A DNA stretch of 28,395 nucleotides from a virus. A program made the translations under genes and the position numbers. Below are positions 1-6,200 of the stretch, one piece after another (the stretch's first letter is position 1; every line of letters begins with the position of its first letter). The stretch lies in the IMG/VR virus record IMGVR_UViG_3300004279_000008, positions 1-28,395 of that record. The stretch is one strand, 5' to 3'. The notes below the pieces were generated by a model. That model ran no database searches. It saw nothing but the letters and a program-made list of their open reading frames with translations, and was not told the origin of the DNA.

Positions 1-146
1 CTAGCCGGTACCGAAAAAGTTTGTGTAAATTCTGTAAATACCTTTGCTATATCTTTTACGTTTTGGATTGTTTGTGTAAGTGATACACTTTCATCTTTGA
101 ACAAATCTACCCTTTGGCCACCTATATATAATTGTAGTATACGCAT
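1..146 (-). CDS. Large tail protein, N-terminal part (runs off left edge)
   Basis: Starts at the ATG at 146-144, sharing one base with the TAA of the preceding gene (TAATG). The first 48 codons stay open to the window edge, with two bases left over. The peptide begins MRILQLYIGGQRVDLF and ends near TFSVPA. In related flavobacterial phage tail proteins, as I recall them, this N-terminus is followed within a few residues by an NKIFKHYYN-like stretch. The right-edge fragment begins with KIFKHYYN, so the two pieces are most simply one gene split by the ends of a circular genome. The role is inferred to be tail tip or baseplate, because the gene sits between other tail genes and the tape measure. 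Partial only because the window ends here. Confidence 0.75.
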   Translation of the reverse strand, partial: MRILQLYIGGQRVDLFKDESVSLTQTIQNVKDIAKVFTEFTQTFSVPA

Positions 147-1162
147 TATCTAATGTTGTTTATGTAGTCAAAGGCTTCTTCAAATTCCATAGTGTATTGT
201 ATTAGCCTATCGTTAAGTTGTGTTTTAAAAGCTACTGATGAATCTTTAACCTTAACCGGTACAATCTGTTGTAAACCATTATAAAACACTTCTAGCCAAA
301 CGTACTCACTTAATAGAAGTTCTTCGAATAATTGATTTGAAGCTTCGGGGTAATATCCACTACTTAAAGAATGGCTTTGTTTTGCTTGTGTATTAAAAAC
401 TTTATTTGCAGCATCTTTTTTATTGTAGGTTGCACCGCTATTTGATGGGTATGATATTATATTTGATTTATAGCCCTCATTTGTTCTTGCTATTTGTTTT
501 GAATTTTTTAAGAAAAACCACAAGTCTTGTTGTGCGCCATATTTGTTTATATAAATAATTTTTAAACCATCACCGTACTTTGAACAACTAGCGCGCTTTA
601 TTGTAAAAACAACCCCATCAGAATTTGTCACACTTGTATCACTTGATGTATAATTAGTAACATATACCCCACTTGAATTAATACTTGGTAATCGGCCACT
701 TTCATTTTCAGGTACCAATATTTCAAATGTTGGTGTCAATAATGGCCTTGGGTTTTGCTCTGGTATTAAATATGTTGGTAACGATCGAAATGGTACAATC
801 GGGTTTACATTTTCTAAAAAAGTGCCATAGGCTTCAAAACCTACATCTTCAATAGTTGCCAATGTTTGTACAATGGTTCCTTGGGCATCTTGTAAAGTGT
901 AAGTTGTAATGTCGGTTTCTATGTCAATAGTTTGGGGTACATAATTTGTTTGGTATTCTATTTCCAAATAGTCCCTTGCTAATTCTGCTATGTCAAAATT
1001 CAATGTAATAATACCGGCCACAAAACCCCCAGTATTTGGTCTATTTTTAGTTAAAAGGTATCTAGTATTATTATTTATTTTTATTCTACATGAAGCTGAA
1101 TTTTCATTTACACCTAATGTTACGCTTTTAAATTGTGGGTTTCTTAATGCGATATTTGCCAT
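146..1162 (-). CDS. Putative tail structural protein (338 aa)
   Basis: A 338-residue protein starting with ATG at 1162, rich in beta-prone, polar sequence, with no signal peptide and no membrane segment. The C-terminal part (about residues 215-338) has a motif-like run with YNKKDAANKVFN and ends in an acidic, aromatic tail. It follows a 47-residue gene with one spacer base and overlaps the next tail gene by TAATG, which suggests translational coupling. Its place between the gp10-like and tail completion genes and the large tail protein argues for a distal tail or tail-tip component. I recognise it as a recurring structural protein of flavobacterial phages but cannot assign a precise function. 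The structural role is inferred from context. Confidence 0.6.
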   Translation of the reverse strand: MANIALRNPQFKSVTLGVNENSASCRIKINNNTRYLLTKNRPNTGGFVAGIITLNFDIAELARDYLEIEYQTNYVPQTIDIETDITTYTLQDAQGTIVQTLATIEDVGFEAYGTFLENVNPIVPFRSLPTYLIPEQNPRPLLTPTFEILVPENESGRLPSINSSGVYVTNYTSSDTSVTNSDGVVFTIKRASCSKYGDGLKIIYINKYGAQQDLWFFLKNSKQIARTNEGYKSNIISYPSNSGATYNKKDAANKVFNTQAKQSHSLSSGYYPEASNQLFEELLLSEYVWLEVFYNGLQQIVPVKVKDSSVAFKTQLNDRLIQYTMEFEEAFDYINNIR

Positions 1163-1163
1163 C

Positions 1164-1307
1164 TTAAAAATCTAGTGTTAAAGTCGCTATAAATAAATAT
1201 AGCCTTATTGTTGTGTATGTATACCTTTCGTCTTTTGCGATGTACTCCCAACCCAACATAAATCTGTTATGTGGGTAATGAAACGCTATGCCTAATTTCC
1301 AATTCAT
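1164..1307 (-). CDS. Small conserved tail-region protein (47 aa)
   Basis: ATG at 1307 gives 47 residues, ending TLTLDF just before the stop at 1166-1164. The peptide carries an AFHYPHNRFMLGWEYI stretch and then a beta-strand-like, aromatic C-terminus with RLYLFIATLTLDF. The alternation of hydrophobic residues suggests a small beta-hairpin or a weakly membrane-associated protein. Small genes with this pattern (an aromatic G-W-E/N-Y core and an L-Y-L-F-I tail) occur beside tail genes in Bacteroidota phages, as I recall. It is packed three bases after the gp10-like gene and one base before the 338-aa tail gene, so it is a real part of the tail operon. Function unknown. Confidence 0.6.
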   Translation of the reverse strand: MNWKLGIAFHYPHNRFMLGWEYIAKDERYTYTTIRLYLFIATLTLDF

Positions 1308-1310
1308 ACT

Positions 1311-1838
1311 TTATTTTTTAAAGTTTATTAATGCGTATTCTATGTCTAATGTAAAGGCATCAATTAATTCTTGGGGTACTTCTTTTAAAACCCTATCAAA
1401 TGGCTTAGAAAAAAATTCGGTTGCCTTTATACCTTTGTGATATATGCTTCTTGCAATTATAAGGCTCATACTTTCATAAGACATAAATTTGCCATCAGGT
1501 GTTCGCCATTGAAACCTTTTTTTATTTAACCAACTTTCGATGCCCTCAGTTAAACCACCCTTTGGATAGTTGCCACTTCCATATTGAAATTGCGATAATG
1601 AAGCTTTTGTTTCTGGGTATGTAGATGTTTTACCCTTAACCCCTTTATCCACAAAAATTCCATAGTCTTGCATGTAAAACTTAACCACAAATTCATTGGT
1701 CTTTTGTTCTATTTCAGCATGTAAAGTATTGTAAAGATCACCATTGCTTTTTCTTTTGTCAACCAAATTCTTTTTGGCTTGGTCAACAATATCATCAGCA
1801 AGACCCCTTATAGCTTGTTCTAAATTGATAAGTTTCAT
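1311..1838 (-). CDS. HK97 gp10-like neck/tail completion protein
   Basis: A 175-residue protein starting at the ATG at 1838, which overlaps the upstream stop as TAATG. A TTG two codons further upstream is a less likely start. The sequence has the organisation of HK97 gp10-like minor tail proteins: an N-terminal helix (AIRGLADDIVDQAKKNL), a central beta region with DYGIFVDKGVKG, then a helix ending in FFSKPFDRVLKE. That family helps join the head-tail connector to the tail tube. Its position directly after the putative tail terminator gene supports this reading. The family call is from pattern recognition, not a search. Confidence 0.65.
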   Translation of the reverse strand: MKLINLEQAIRGLADDIVDQAKKNLVDKRKSNGDLYNTLHAEIEQKTNEFVVKFYMQDYGIFVDKGVKGKTSTYPETKASLSQFQYGSGNYPKGGLTEGIESWLNKKRFQWRTPDGKFMSYESMSLIIARSIYHKGIKATEFFSKPFDRVLKEVPQELIDAFTLDIEYALINFKK

Positions 1839-2308
1839 TAGCAAATATATATATCATTGTAAATTTTAATATTCATAGTCGCAGACCAACCGGCAAGTTC
1901 ATTTTCAAATCTATCGTGAAATGGGGTTAAAGATGGGCTACCATCTAATTGGTACATGTCTTGATGCAATTGACCCATTCTTAATCTTTGGGTAAGTAAG
2001 TTTAAAACAGATAGCTGCGTATTTAAAATGTCTTGCTCATTGTCCATACCGGTAAACCTATTGGTGGTTACATCTTTGGTTTGGTCTACAATGTCACATG
2101 CTAAAATGCTTATGTTAAAATTAAGCACTTGTTCGTCAACGGTAACGCTATTTACAATTATATGCGCCAAAGGAAAAATGTCTTGTTTGTTTAAGTTCAC
2201 TTTGCTAATGTCACCTATTGAAACAGTGTTAACATGTGGGCTTGAAAATAATTGCTCCCTGATTACTTGGGTTAATTGATAATACCCTCTTATACCTTGT
2301 TGGCTCAT
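1838..2308 (-). CDS. Putative tail completion/terminator protein (156 aa)
   Basis: ATG at 2308 overlaps the stop of the -1 frame of the tail chaperone gene as ATGA. The 156-residue protein begins MSQQGIRGYYQLTQVIREQL and contains GDISKVNLNKQDIFPLAHI, DNEQDILNTQLSVLN and FENELAGWSATMNI. The alpha/beta pattern with a C-terminal strand block fits small tail terminator or tail completion proteins that cap the tail tube. I recognise the same layout in flavobacterial siphoviruses, where it lies beside gp10-like and chaperone genes, as here. No catalytic motif is expected. Assignment to tail completion is by synteny and pattern. Confidence 0.6.
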   Translation of the reverse strand: MSQQGIRGYYQLTQVIREQLFSSPHVNTVSIGDISKVNLNKQDIFPLAHIIVNSVTVDEQVLNFNISILACDIVDQTKDVTTNRFTGMDNEQDILNTQLSVLNLLTQRLRMGQLHQDMYQLDGSPSLTPFHDRFENELAGWSATMNIKIYNDIYIC

Positions 2309-2562
2309 TTGAAATTCTTTTTAATTCTTTTTGATTCTAATTCAGCTTTTTCTTTCATAAAGGATAGCATCATAAAACATTTATGTACGTTTAGTTTAGT
2401 GATATCTTCAAATCGTCTAATGTCCCCCTGAGCGAGTCCAAAAATTGATTGGTACCACCCATATTTTGCATTGAAGTTAGATTGTGCATCAAGGCTTGGT
2501 GTTCCTTTTTGTCCAAATAATTCATCATAGCTTTCGACAAGTCTAGCCCTAAATTCCACAAA
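2305..2562 (-). CDS. Tail assembly chaperone, -1 frame extension (C-terminal part)
   Basis: This 85-codon reading frame lies -1 relative to the 216-aa gene and opens in the ten-T run. If entered by a -1 slip there, it gives a fusion of about 245 residues: 160 from the upstream frame plus 85. The frame has a GTG at 2559 that could act as an independent start, but nothing suggests a separate initiation region. Its peptide (AKYGWYQSIFGLAQGDIRRF, then NVHKCFMMLSFMKEKAE) looks like genuine protein and resembles small proteins at this place in flavobacterial phages. Its stop overlaps the next ATG (ATGA). The arrangement parallels the lambda gpG/gpGT tail chaperones. Confidence 0.65.
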   Translation of the reverse strand, partial: FVEFRARLVESYDELFGQKGTPSLDAQSNFNAKYGWYQSIFGLAQGDIRRFEDITKLNVHKCFMMLSFMKEKAELESKRIKKNFK

Positions 2563-3041
2563 AAAAAAATTGAAGATAAAACCGCACTCATTGGCATATC
2601 CAATAGCAAATCATCACTTCCAATTTTGTATTCATTAATTGTGTATTTGTCTTTCACCCTCAAAACTACTGGCCTATATAAAACATTCATTGCTTTTTCC
2701 ATATTGTCCCAATCACCTATATAAGTATCAAGGTCTATATATTCGCCTAAACTAATTTCATCTAGTTGCGGTATGAAACCATATTCAGTTTTACCTAATT
2801 TAAAGTTAGTTACCAATTCAGGTTTTTGGTCAAATACCTTAGTTATTTTTTCAACTATTATTTCACAATCTGATGCCTTTAAAAGCATTACATCTTTAAG
2901 TTCCATCTGGCAAAAGATTTCAATGATCTTTGCTTGTAGATGTTTTTCGTTATCAGCATTTTCTTGAATTTTTAAAAATTCTTTGTATTGCCTTAAAGTG
3001 ATTTCATTTAAACCACTTGGTATCTTAACACTTAACTTCAT
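2391..3041 (-). CDS. Tail assembly chaperone, zero-frame product (gpG-like, 216 aa)
   Basis: ATG at 3041 follows a CGTTATATA element three bases upstream. The 216-residue protein starts MKLSVKIPSGLNEITLRQYK and contains FGFIP-like and GEYIDLDTYIGDWDNMEKAM segments, then LYRPVV, and ends LDDLKISLN. It is mostly helical and acidic. I recognise this as a conserved protein of flavobacterial siphoviruses, typically near tail genes. A second, overlapping frame after a T10 run points to the gpG/gpGT chaperone arrangement, in which both products help load tail tube subunits around the tape measure. The chaperone function is inferred from the frameshift geometry and tail context. The gene begins a new transcription unit after a terminator. 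Confidence 0.6.
   Translation of the reverse strand: MKLSVKIPSGLNEITLRQYKEFLKIQENADNEKHLQAKIIEIFCQMELKDVMLLKASDCEIIVEKITKVFDQKPELVTNFKLGKTEYGFIPQLDEISLGEYIDLDTYIGDWDNMEKAMNVLYRPVVLRVKDKYTINEYKIGSDDLLLDMPMSAVLSSIFFLWNLGLDLSKAMMNYLDKKEHQALMHNLTSMQNMGGTNQFLDSLRGTLDDLKISLN
2560..2569 (-). promoter_or_regulatory. Probable -1 ribosomal frameshift site (T10 run)
   Basis: Ten consecutive T residues on the coding strand lie inside the chaperone gene. In the zero frame they are read ATT-TTT-TTT-TTG. The run contains U UUU UUU, a canonical X XXY YYZ slippery heptamer, and the -1 frame continues for 85 codons past it. I could see no obvious stable hairpin or pseudoknot immediately downstream. Confidence 0.55.
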
Positions 3042-3044
3042 ATT

Positions 3045-3053
3045 TATATAACG
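3045..3053 (-). promoter_or_regulatory. CGTTATATA element upstream of tail chaperone gene
   Basis: An exact CGTTATATA on the minus strand ends three bases before the ATG at 3041. It is preceded by AAAAACTAATTAAAATA and lies downstream of a terminator. It is one of five identical copies, each in front of a structural or packaging gene. It is either a phage late promoter or a translation-start element. Confidence 0.55.
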
Positions 3054-3087
3054 TATTTTAATTAGTTTTTTATACTAAGTAAATATA

Positions 3088-3124
3088 ATAAAAAAAGGCA
3101 CACCATTTCTGATGCACCTTTTAA
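3088..3124 (-). terminator. Rho-independent terminator after packaging operon
   Basis: On the minus strand AAAGGTGCA (3121-3113) pairs with TGTGCCTTT (3102-3094), nine pairs with two G-T wobbles, and is followed by a T run. It lies just after the 37-aa gene stop and before the chaperone gene, separating the packaging and tail units. Confidence 0.7.
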
Positions 3125-3143
3125 TCAAAACTAACTTACTTAA

Positions 3144-3257
3144 CTAAATCATACTTGCTTCATGACATGCGCCAGAGCATACGCCGGGGCTATCTATTTC
3201 TTCACCGCATTCACTACATTCATAATCTTTGTATTCAGGTGGGCTATACCAATCCAT
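3144..3257 (-). CDS. Zinc-ribbon-like microprotein (37 aa)
   Basis: ATG at 3257 lies inside the end of the preceding 44-aa gene (overlap of 14 bases) and the stop is at 3146-3144. The 37-residue, acidic peptide has CSECGEEID near residue 14, then CSGAC and a nearby His. This gives four cysteines in two pairs, CxxC and CxxxC, spaced as in a minimal zinc ribbon. It is the last gene before a terminator. Cys-rich microproteins of this type are common in phages. They may bind nucleic acid or protein partners, but no function can be given. Confidence 0.6.
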   Translation of the reverse strand: MDWYSPPEYKDYECSECGEEIDSPGVCSGACHEASMI

Positions 3258-3378
3258 AATATTCGGTTTTTAATTTACCATTTCGGTAATGTTCAACAAT
3301 AACACCGGTGCTTAAAGGTACTAACTTATAAGGCCTAATGCTTTTTTTTACAAGGTACTTGTTTATTAATTTTTTCAT
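3244..3378 (-). CDS. Small basic hypothetical protein (44 aa)
   Basis: ATG at 3378 follows the previous stop by one base and gives 44 residues, beginning MKKLINKYLVKKSIRPYK and ending YYGLV. It is lysine-rich at the N-terminus with a predicted short beta segment (VPLSTGVIVEHY). There is no recognised domain, signal peptide or membrane helix. It sits between two Cys-rich microproteins and overlaps the second. The tight packing and uniform strand support a real gene, but the short length leaves room for doubt. Confidence 0.5.
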   Translation of the reverse strand: MKKLINKYLVKKSIRPYKLVPLSTGVIVEHYRNGKLKTEYYGLV

Positions 3379-3379
3379 C

Positions 3380-3481
3380 TTATTCTTCTATTTCGTTAAA
3401 GCAAGCGTGTTCTAAACACTCACCACATATTTCATCACTTAAATAACTTGGTTCGGAACCACAACAATTTGATACTTCCAT
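3380..3481 (-). CDS. Cys-rich zinc-ribbon-like microprotein (33 aa)
   Basis: ATG at 3481 lies three bases past the stop of the 69-aa gene. The 33-residue acidic peptide contains SNCCGSEP near the N-terminus and CGECLEHAC near residue 19. The CC...CxxC plus Cys/His set suits one zinc ion. Similar CCGA/CxxC microproteins are familiar in T4-like and Bacteroidota phages. Together with the 37-aa protein it makes a pair of zinc-ribbon microproteins at the end of the packaging operon. Function unknown. Confidence 0.6.
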   Translation of the reverse strand: MEVSNCCGSEPSYLSDEICGECLEHACFNEIEE

Positions 3482-3484
3482 AAC

Positions 3485-3694
3485 CTAGTTTGTTTTGTTT
3501 GCTTGAAAATACAAGATTAAATAATTGGCCGCCGTTCTTTTGTCTAAGTCAAATTGGTCAACTAAGTAAGGTGTTGCACCAAACATATTAGTAACGCCAC
3601 TATCTTTTAAAATGTCTAAGTAAGTGAATACGTCTTGTATTTCTTGGTTTATTTCTTTGGCCATCTGCTTGGCATTGAATTTAGTGTTTTTCAT
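3485..3694 (-). CDS. Conserved small phage protein (69 aa)
   Basis: ATG at 3694, overlapping the upstream 46-aa gene by 14 bases. The 69 residues include a helical, lysine-rich N-terminus and the core DSGVTNMFGATPYLVDQF, followed by DKRTAANYLILYF. A VTNMFGA-x-PYL core with a helical C-terminus is a pattern I recognise from many phage genomes, including myoviruses and Bacteroidota phages. To my knowledge its role is not established. It lies between TerL and the zinc-ribbon microproteins. A small DNA- or protein-binding role is possible but unproven. Confidence 0.65.
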   Translation of the reverse strand: MKNTKFNAKQMAKEINQEIQDVFTYLDILKDSGVTNMFGATPYLVDQFDLDKRTAANYLILYFQANKTN

Positions 3695-3821
3695 TTTGTT
3701 CTATAAATTGGTTTAAAATTTGATTTAATGTAATTTCTTGGGTCATTGATATATCGCCAGTCTTTAGGCCAAAATCATCACATAGTGAGTCCCAACTAAT
3801 GTAGTTTAAAAGGTCGTGCAT
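3681..3821 (-). CDS. Small acidic hypothetical protein (46 aa)
   Basis: The reading frame is open further upstream, into the terminase gene, but the conserved-looking part starts at the ATG at 3821 with MHDLLNYISWDSLCDDFGL. That start gives 46 residues with a compact helical fold pattern (DLLNYISWDSLCDDFGLKTG, then EITLNQILNQFIEQNEK). I recognise similar SWDSxCDDxGL microproteins in Bacteroidota phages. The longer version would overlap TerL by 71 bases and begin with unrelated basic sequence, so I reject it. The gene is preceded by a 70-base AT-rich spacer. Function unknown. Confidence 0.6.
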   Translation of the reverse strand: MHDLLNYISWDSLCDDFGLKTGDISMTQEITLNQILNQFIEQNEKH

Positions 3822-3891
3822 GTCTGTTTGTTTTAAATTAATATACCGCAATATAAGTAAATTAAACTTAACAAACAACAATAAGGTATAA

Positions 3892-5100
3892 TTATGAAAT
3901 ATAGTACTTGCCTTTGTTCGGGTTTTGTAGTTGGTATGATATACTATAACGTACCGCATCAAGCAAATGATTGTGAAGATCTTGTGGGGTTTTTGACTTT
4001 TTTTCCAACCAAGAATAGTTGTTAAGTTCCTTAATTAAGTTTATGCTATTTTCTTCAATGATTAAATCATAGTCTTGTAATAATGCGATACCATAGGTTA
4101 TTGACCCTTGGCCTTTAATTGATTTTACCATATTGCACCCTTTGGCTTTAAGTTCGTGCAAAAGTCTGGGTTCGGCACTATCACCAACCACAAGGCCATC
4201 ATTAGCGTGTTTAAGGTTAAGTTCGGCAATTTGTGAAGTAGTTAGGCCTTTAAGGTAAAAGCATTCTTTTAAATAGATTATTTTGTTTGTTGTGTCTATG
4301 TTCGTTTCAACAAGTGTATTTTCGTCATTTGCAAAACCATAATCTTGACCCCAAACAGATACACCAACTTTTTTAAATTCACCTATTGACCAGTTTTCAA
4401 ATATGACCCCCTCGGCTTTTGCAAGCCAACCCCCAAGCATTTGATGTTTGTATTTGTCCGGCCTACGTTTCTTTATGTTTTCAATTTGGTCTAAATAGCT
4501 TTGCGATAGGTTTTCAAGATTGTCAAGGTATGTTGTATGTATATAGGTGGTATTTCCTTTTGTTTCGTTTAGGCCACCCATTACACCCTTGCTTTGAAAA
4601 AAGCGGTCATATATCCAATGTTCTTTTGTGACTGGGTTTAAAATAAGTATTATCCTATTCTTTTGTTTTAAGTTCCTTACACTTAAATCGATTTTGTCGA
4701 AGATGTTTTCATCATTAAGTTCTTCGGCTTCTTCCATTACCCAAGTACTTACATTTGTTAAACTTTTTAAATTCGCGCTCTGGTCACCGCTTGAAGTCCT
4801 TATACCACGAAATATAATCTTGCTACCTGATAGCTTATTTCTTATTTCATCTTTGGTGACGTAGAAATGATCTTGCAGTTTAAGCGTGTCAATTTTGTCT
4901 AAAAATTCAGGTATGATTGATATGTGCGCCGAAGTCAAAGTGAACCTTGTGAATAGGATTGTATGCCCGGCTTCATAAGTTAGCAATAACAATAATAGGT
5001 TTATAGAATACGATTTACCAGACCCACGCCCACCAGTTACAATATAATACCTTGCATCTGATGTTTGGATAGGTTCATACTTTGGGTCAACTTCTATCAC
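3892..5100 (-). CDS. terL: Terminase large subunit
   Basis: A 402-residue packaging motor ATPase and nuclease of the PBSX-like Terminase_3 type. Walker A is GGRGSGKS (residues 23-30), Walker B with the catalytic acidic pair is VMEEAEE (121-127), and an ILNP coupling-motif-like segment is near 153. The C-terminal RNase H-like nuclease shows acidic residues in GQDYGFAND (D253), GDSAEP (D307) and LLDAVRY (D381). Full length for the family. The ATG at 5100 overlaps the TerS stop as ATGA, so the two are translationally coupled. It is separated from the portal gene by the whole tail module, unlike the usual TerL-portal order. Confidence 0.97.
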   Translation of the reverse strand: MIEVDPKYEPIQTSDARYYIVTGGRGSGKSYSINLLLLLLTYEAGHTILFTRFTLTSAHISIIPEFLDKIDTLKLQDHFYVTKDEIRNKLSGSKIIFRGIRTSSGDQSANLKSLTNVSTWVMEEAEELNDENIFDKIDLSVRNLKQKNRIILILNPVTKEHWIYDRFFQSKGVMGGLNETKGNTTYIHTTYLDNLENLSQSYLDQIENIKKRRPDKYKHQMLGGWLAKAEGVIFENWSIGEFKKVGVSVWGQDYGFANDENTLVETNIDTTNKIIYLKECFYLKGLTTSQIAELNLKHANDGLVVGDSAEPRLLHELKAKGCNMVKSIKGQGSITYGIALLQDYDLIIEENSINLIKELNNYSWLEKKSKTPQDLHNHLLDAVRYSISYQLQNPNKGKYYIS

Positions 5101-5366
5101 TTAAATTTGATAATATCTTTAAAATTAATATTAAAACCATCAGTAGATGAAATGTCTACGCTCTCTTTTGGCTTGCCATATCTGTAACCAAAATATAAAG
5201 ACATAGCCCGGCCATCACCATTAAATATTTGCTCACCTAGTTTTCTAATGACTTCTTCATTGTCAATTAAATTATCTAGTTTTTCAATAAGCTTTTGTTC
5301 GTCTGCTTTTTTTGGTCTGCCGGCACCCTCTCTTTTGCCCCCATTATTTTTTCTTTTATCTTCCAT
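5097..5366 (-). CDS. terS: Terminase small subunit
   Basis: An 89-residue protein with a basic N-terminus (GGKREGAGRPKKADEQ, an AT-hook-like GRPKK segment), then helices, and LYFGYRYGKPKESVDI near residue 57. The GAGRPKK plus YRYGKPKE pattern is typical of small terminases in Bacteroidota and other siphoviruses. The protein should bind the packaging start site and feed DNA to TerL. It directly precedes and overlaps TerL. A CGTTATATA element lies 24 bases upstream of the start, so packaging genes may be switched on with the other late genes. Confidence 0.85.
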   Translation of the reverse strand: MEDKRKNNGGKREGAGRPKKADEQKLIEKLDNLIDNEEVIRKLGEQIFNGDGRAMSLYFGYRYGKPKESVDISSTDGFNINFKDIIKFK

Positions 5367-5390
5367 TTGAAATAAATTTGTTTATTCAAT

Positions 5391-5399
5391 TATATAACG
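5391..5399 (-). promoter_or_regulatory. CGTTATATA element upstream of terS
   Basis: Exact CGTTATATA on the minus strand, 24 bases before the terS ATG, the longest spacing of the five copies. It is preceded by AAAAACTAAAAGTAATTA, sharing AAAAACTAA with the copies at 3045 and 24479. This spacing would suit a promoter with a short leader better than a pure translation signal. Confidence 0.55.
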
Positions 5400-5408
5400 T
5401 AATTACTT

Positions 5409-5561
5409 TTAGTTTTTATTCAGCTTCAAATTAAGAAGTCTTTTTCTTAATGCTTTGCGTTCTTCACCTTTAGGTAATTTGTCAAATAGTTGTTGTAACT
5501 TTTGTATTAGTTTTTTCTTGCTCATAGTGTTTTGCATAAATTGCCATTCTGGTTTAATCAT
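5409..5561 (-). CDS. Small basic helical protein (50 aa)
   Basis: ATG at 5561 overlaps the methyltransferase stop as ATGA and gives 50 residues ending LNLKLNKN. The peptide starts MIKPEWQFMQNTMSKKKLIQ and continues as lysine- and leucine-rich helix (KLQQLFDKLPKGEERKALRK). An internal ATG at codon 13 could also serve. It is probably a short amphipathic helical protein or nucleic-acid-binding peptide. It is the last gene before the terminase operon. No family recognised. Confidence 0.55.
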   Translation of the reverse strand: MIKPEWQFMQNTMSKKKLIQKLQQLFDKLPKGEERKALRKRLLNLKLNKN

Positions 5562-6199
5562 ATTGTGCTTTTTATTATTTCCTTACAAAGTTCTTTTGGT
5601 ATCTTGCTACGCTCATAGTTGCCTTTTAAGCCTTGTACTCCAGTTATTGACCCTCTAGGTGCTTCTTCGTGATTGCACTTCTTATTTCCATTAAAACACA
5701 TTGGCCTTGGCACCCACCCATTAGGGTTAAACATATCGTATATATGATTTGACCAAATGTCTGTTGGTTTCATTGTTACAACTTCTGTTTCATCAGTTGC
5801 ATAGCTACAATATGTTATTGTTGTTCTATCTATGCCACTTACTTTTTTACGCATTTTACCCCTTGGGTTTTCCATAAAATATATTGCGTTTGGGTACCAC
5901 TTAAATATGCTTAAAGTTTTGTTTAGTATTTCCATTCCAAGCAATGCTTCTTTTGTTTTGGGTTTATGATCTTCGAACCAATGTACCCCAATTGATGCCA
6001 CCGAAAAATATGTGCAAGGCGGTGAAGCCCAAATCACATCAGGTGTAAATGGTATCATATCTTTTTTTAATTTTAGAATATCAATTACTAGGTCAATATT
6101 TTTAAAGTTGTTTATGTCTATTGAAAAAACTTCATAGCCTTGTTGCTCGGCTTCTTTACCAATACTTCTTGACCCGGCAAATAATTCTAGTAACTTCAT
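5558..6199 (-). CDS. DNA cytosine-C5 methyltransferase
   Basis: A 213-residue C5-cytosine methyltransferase. Motif I for S-adenosylmethionine binding is ELFAGSRSIG (5-14), motif IV with the catalytic cysteine is SPPCTYFS (Cys62), and the ENP motif is MENPRG (109-114). Compared with bacterial Dcm enzymes (over 300 residues) it is short, with little room for a classical target-recognition domain, as is usual in phage versions. No restriction enzyme of a matching system is adjacent, so it most likely methylates phage DNA to evade host restriction or mark it. It follows the DnaA-like gene by one base. Sequence specificity cannot be read from the sequence. Confidence 0.85.
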   Translation of the reverse strand: MKLLELFAGSRSIGKEAEQQGYEVFSIDINNFKNIDLVIDILKLKKDMIPFTPDVIWASPPCTYFSVASIGVHWFEDHKPKTKEALLGMEILNKTLSIFKWYPNAIYFMENPRGKMRKKVSGIDRTTITYCSYATDETEVVTMKPTDIWSNHIYDMFNPNGWVPRPMCFNGNKKCNHEEAPRGSITGVQGLKGNYERSKIPKELCKEIIKSTI

Positions 6200-6200
6200 T

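Noticed and set aside
1645-1653. Perfect DnaA box TTATCCACA
   Set aside because: It is a single copy inside the gp10-like coding sequence and has no companion boxes, so it is probably chance.
2305-2559. The -1 frame as an independent GTG-started gene
   Set aside because: No separate initiation context is visible and the T10 slippery run directly upstream fits frameshift fusion better, though this is not proven.
3822-3962. N-terminal extension of the 46-aa gene up to 3962
   Set aside because: It overlaps TerL by 71 bases, is basic and unlike the rest, and the ATG at 3821 begins the conserved-looking part.
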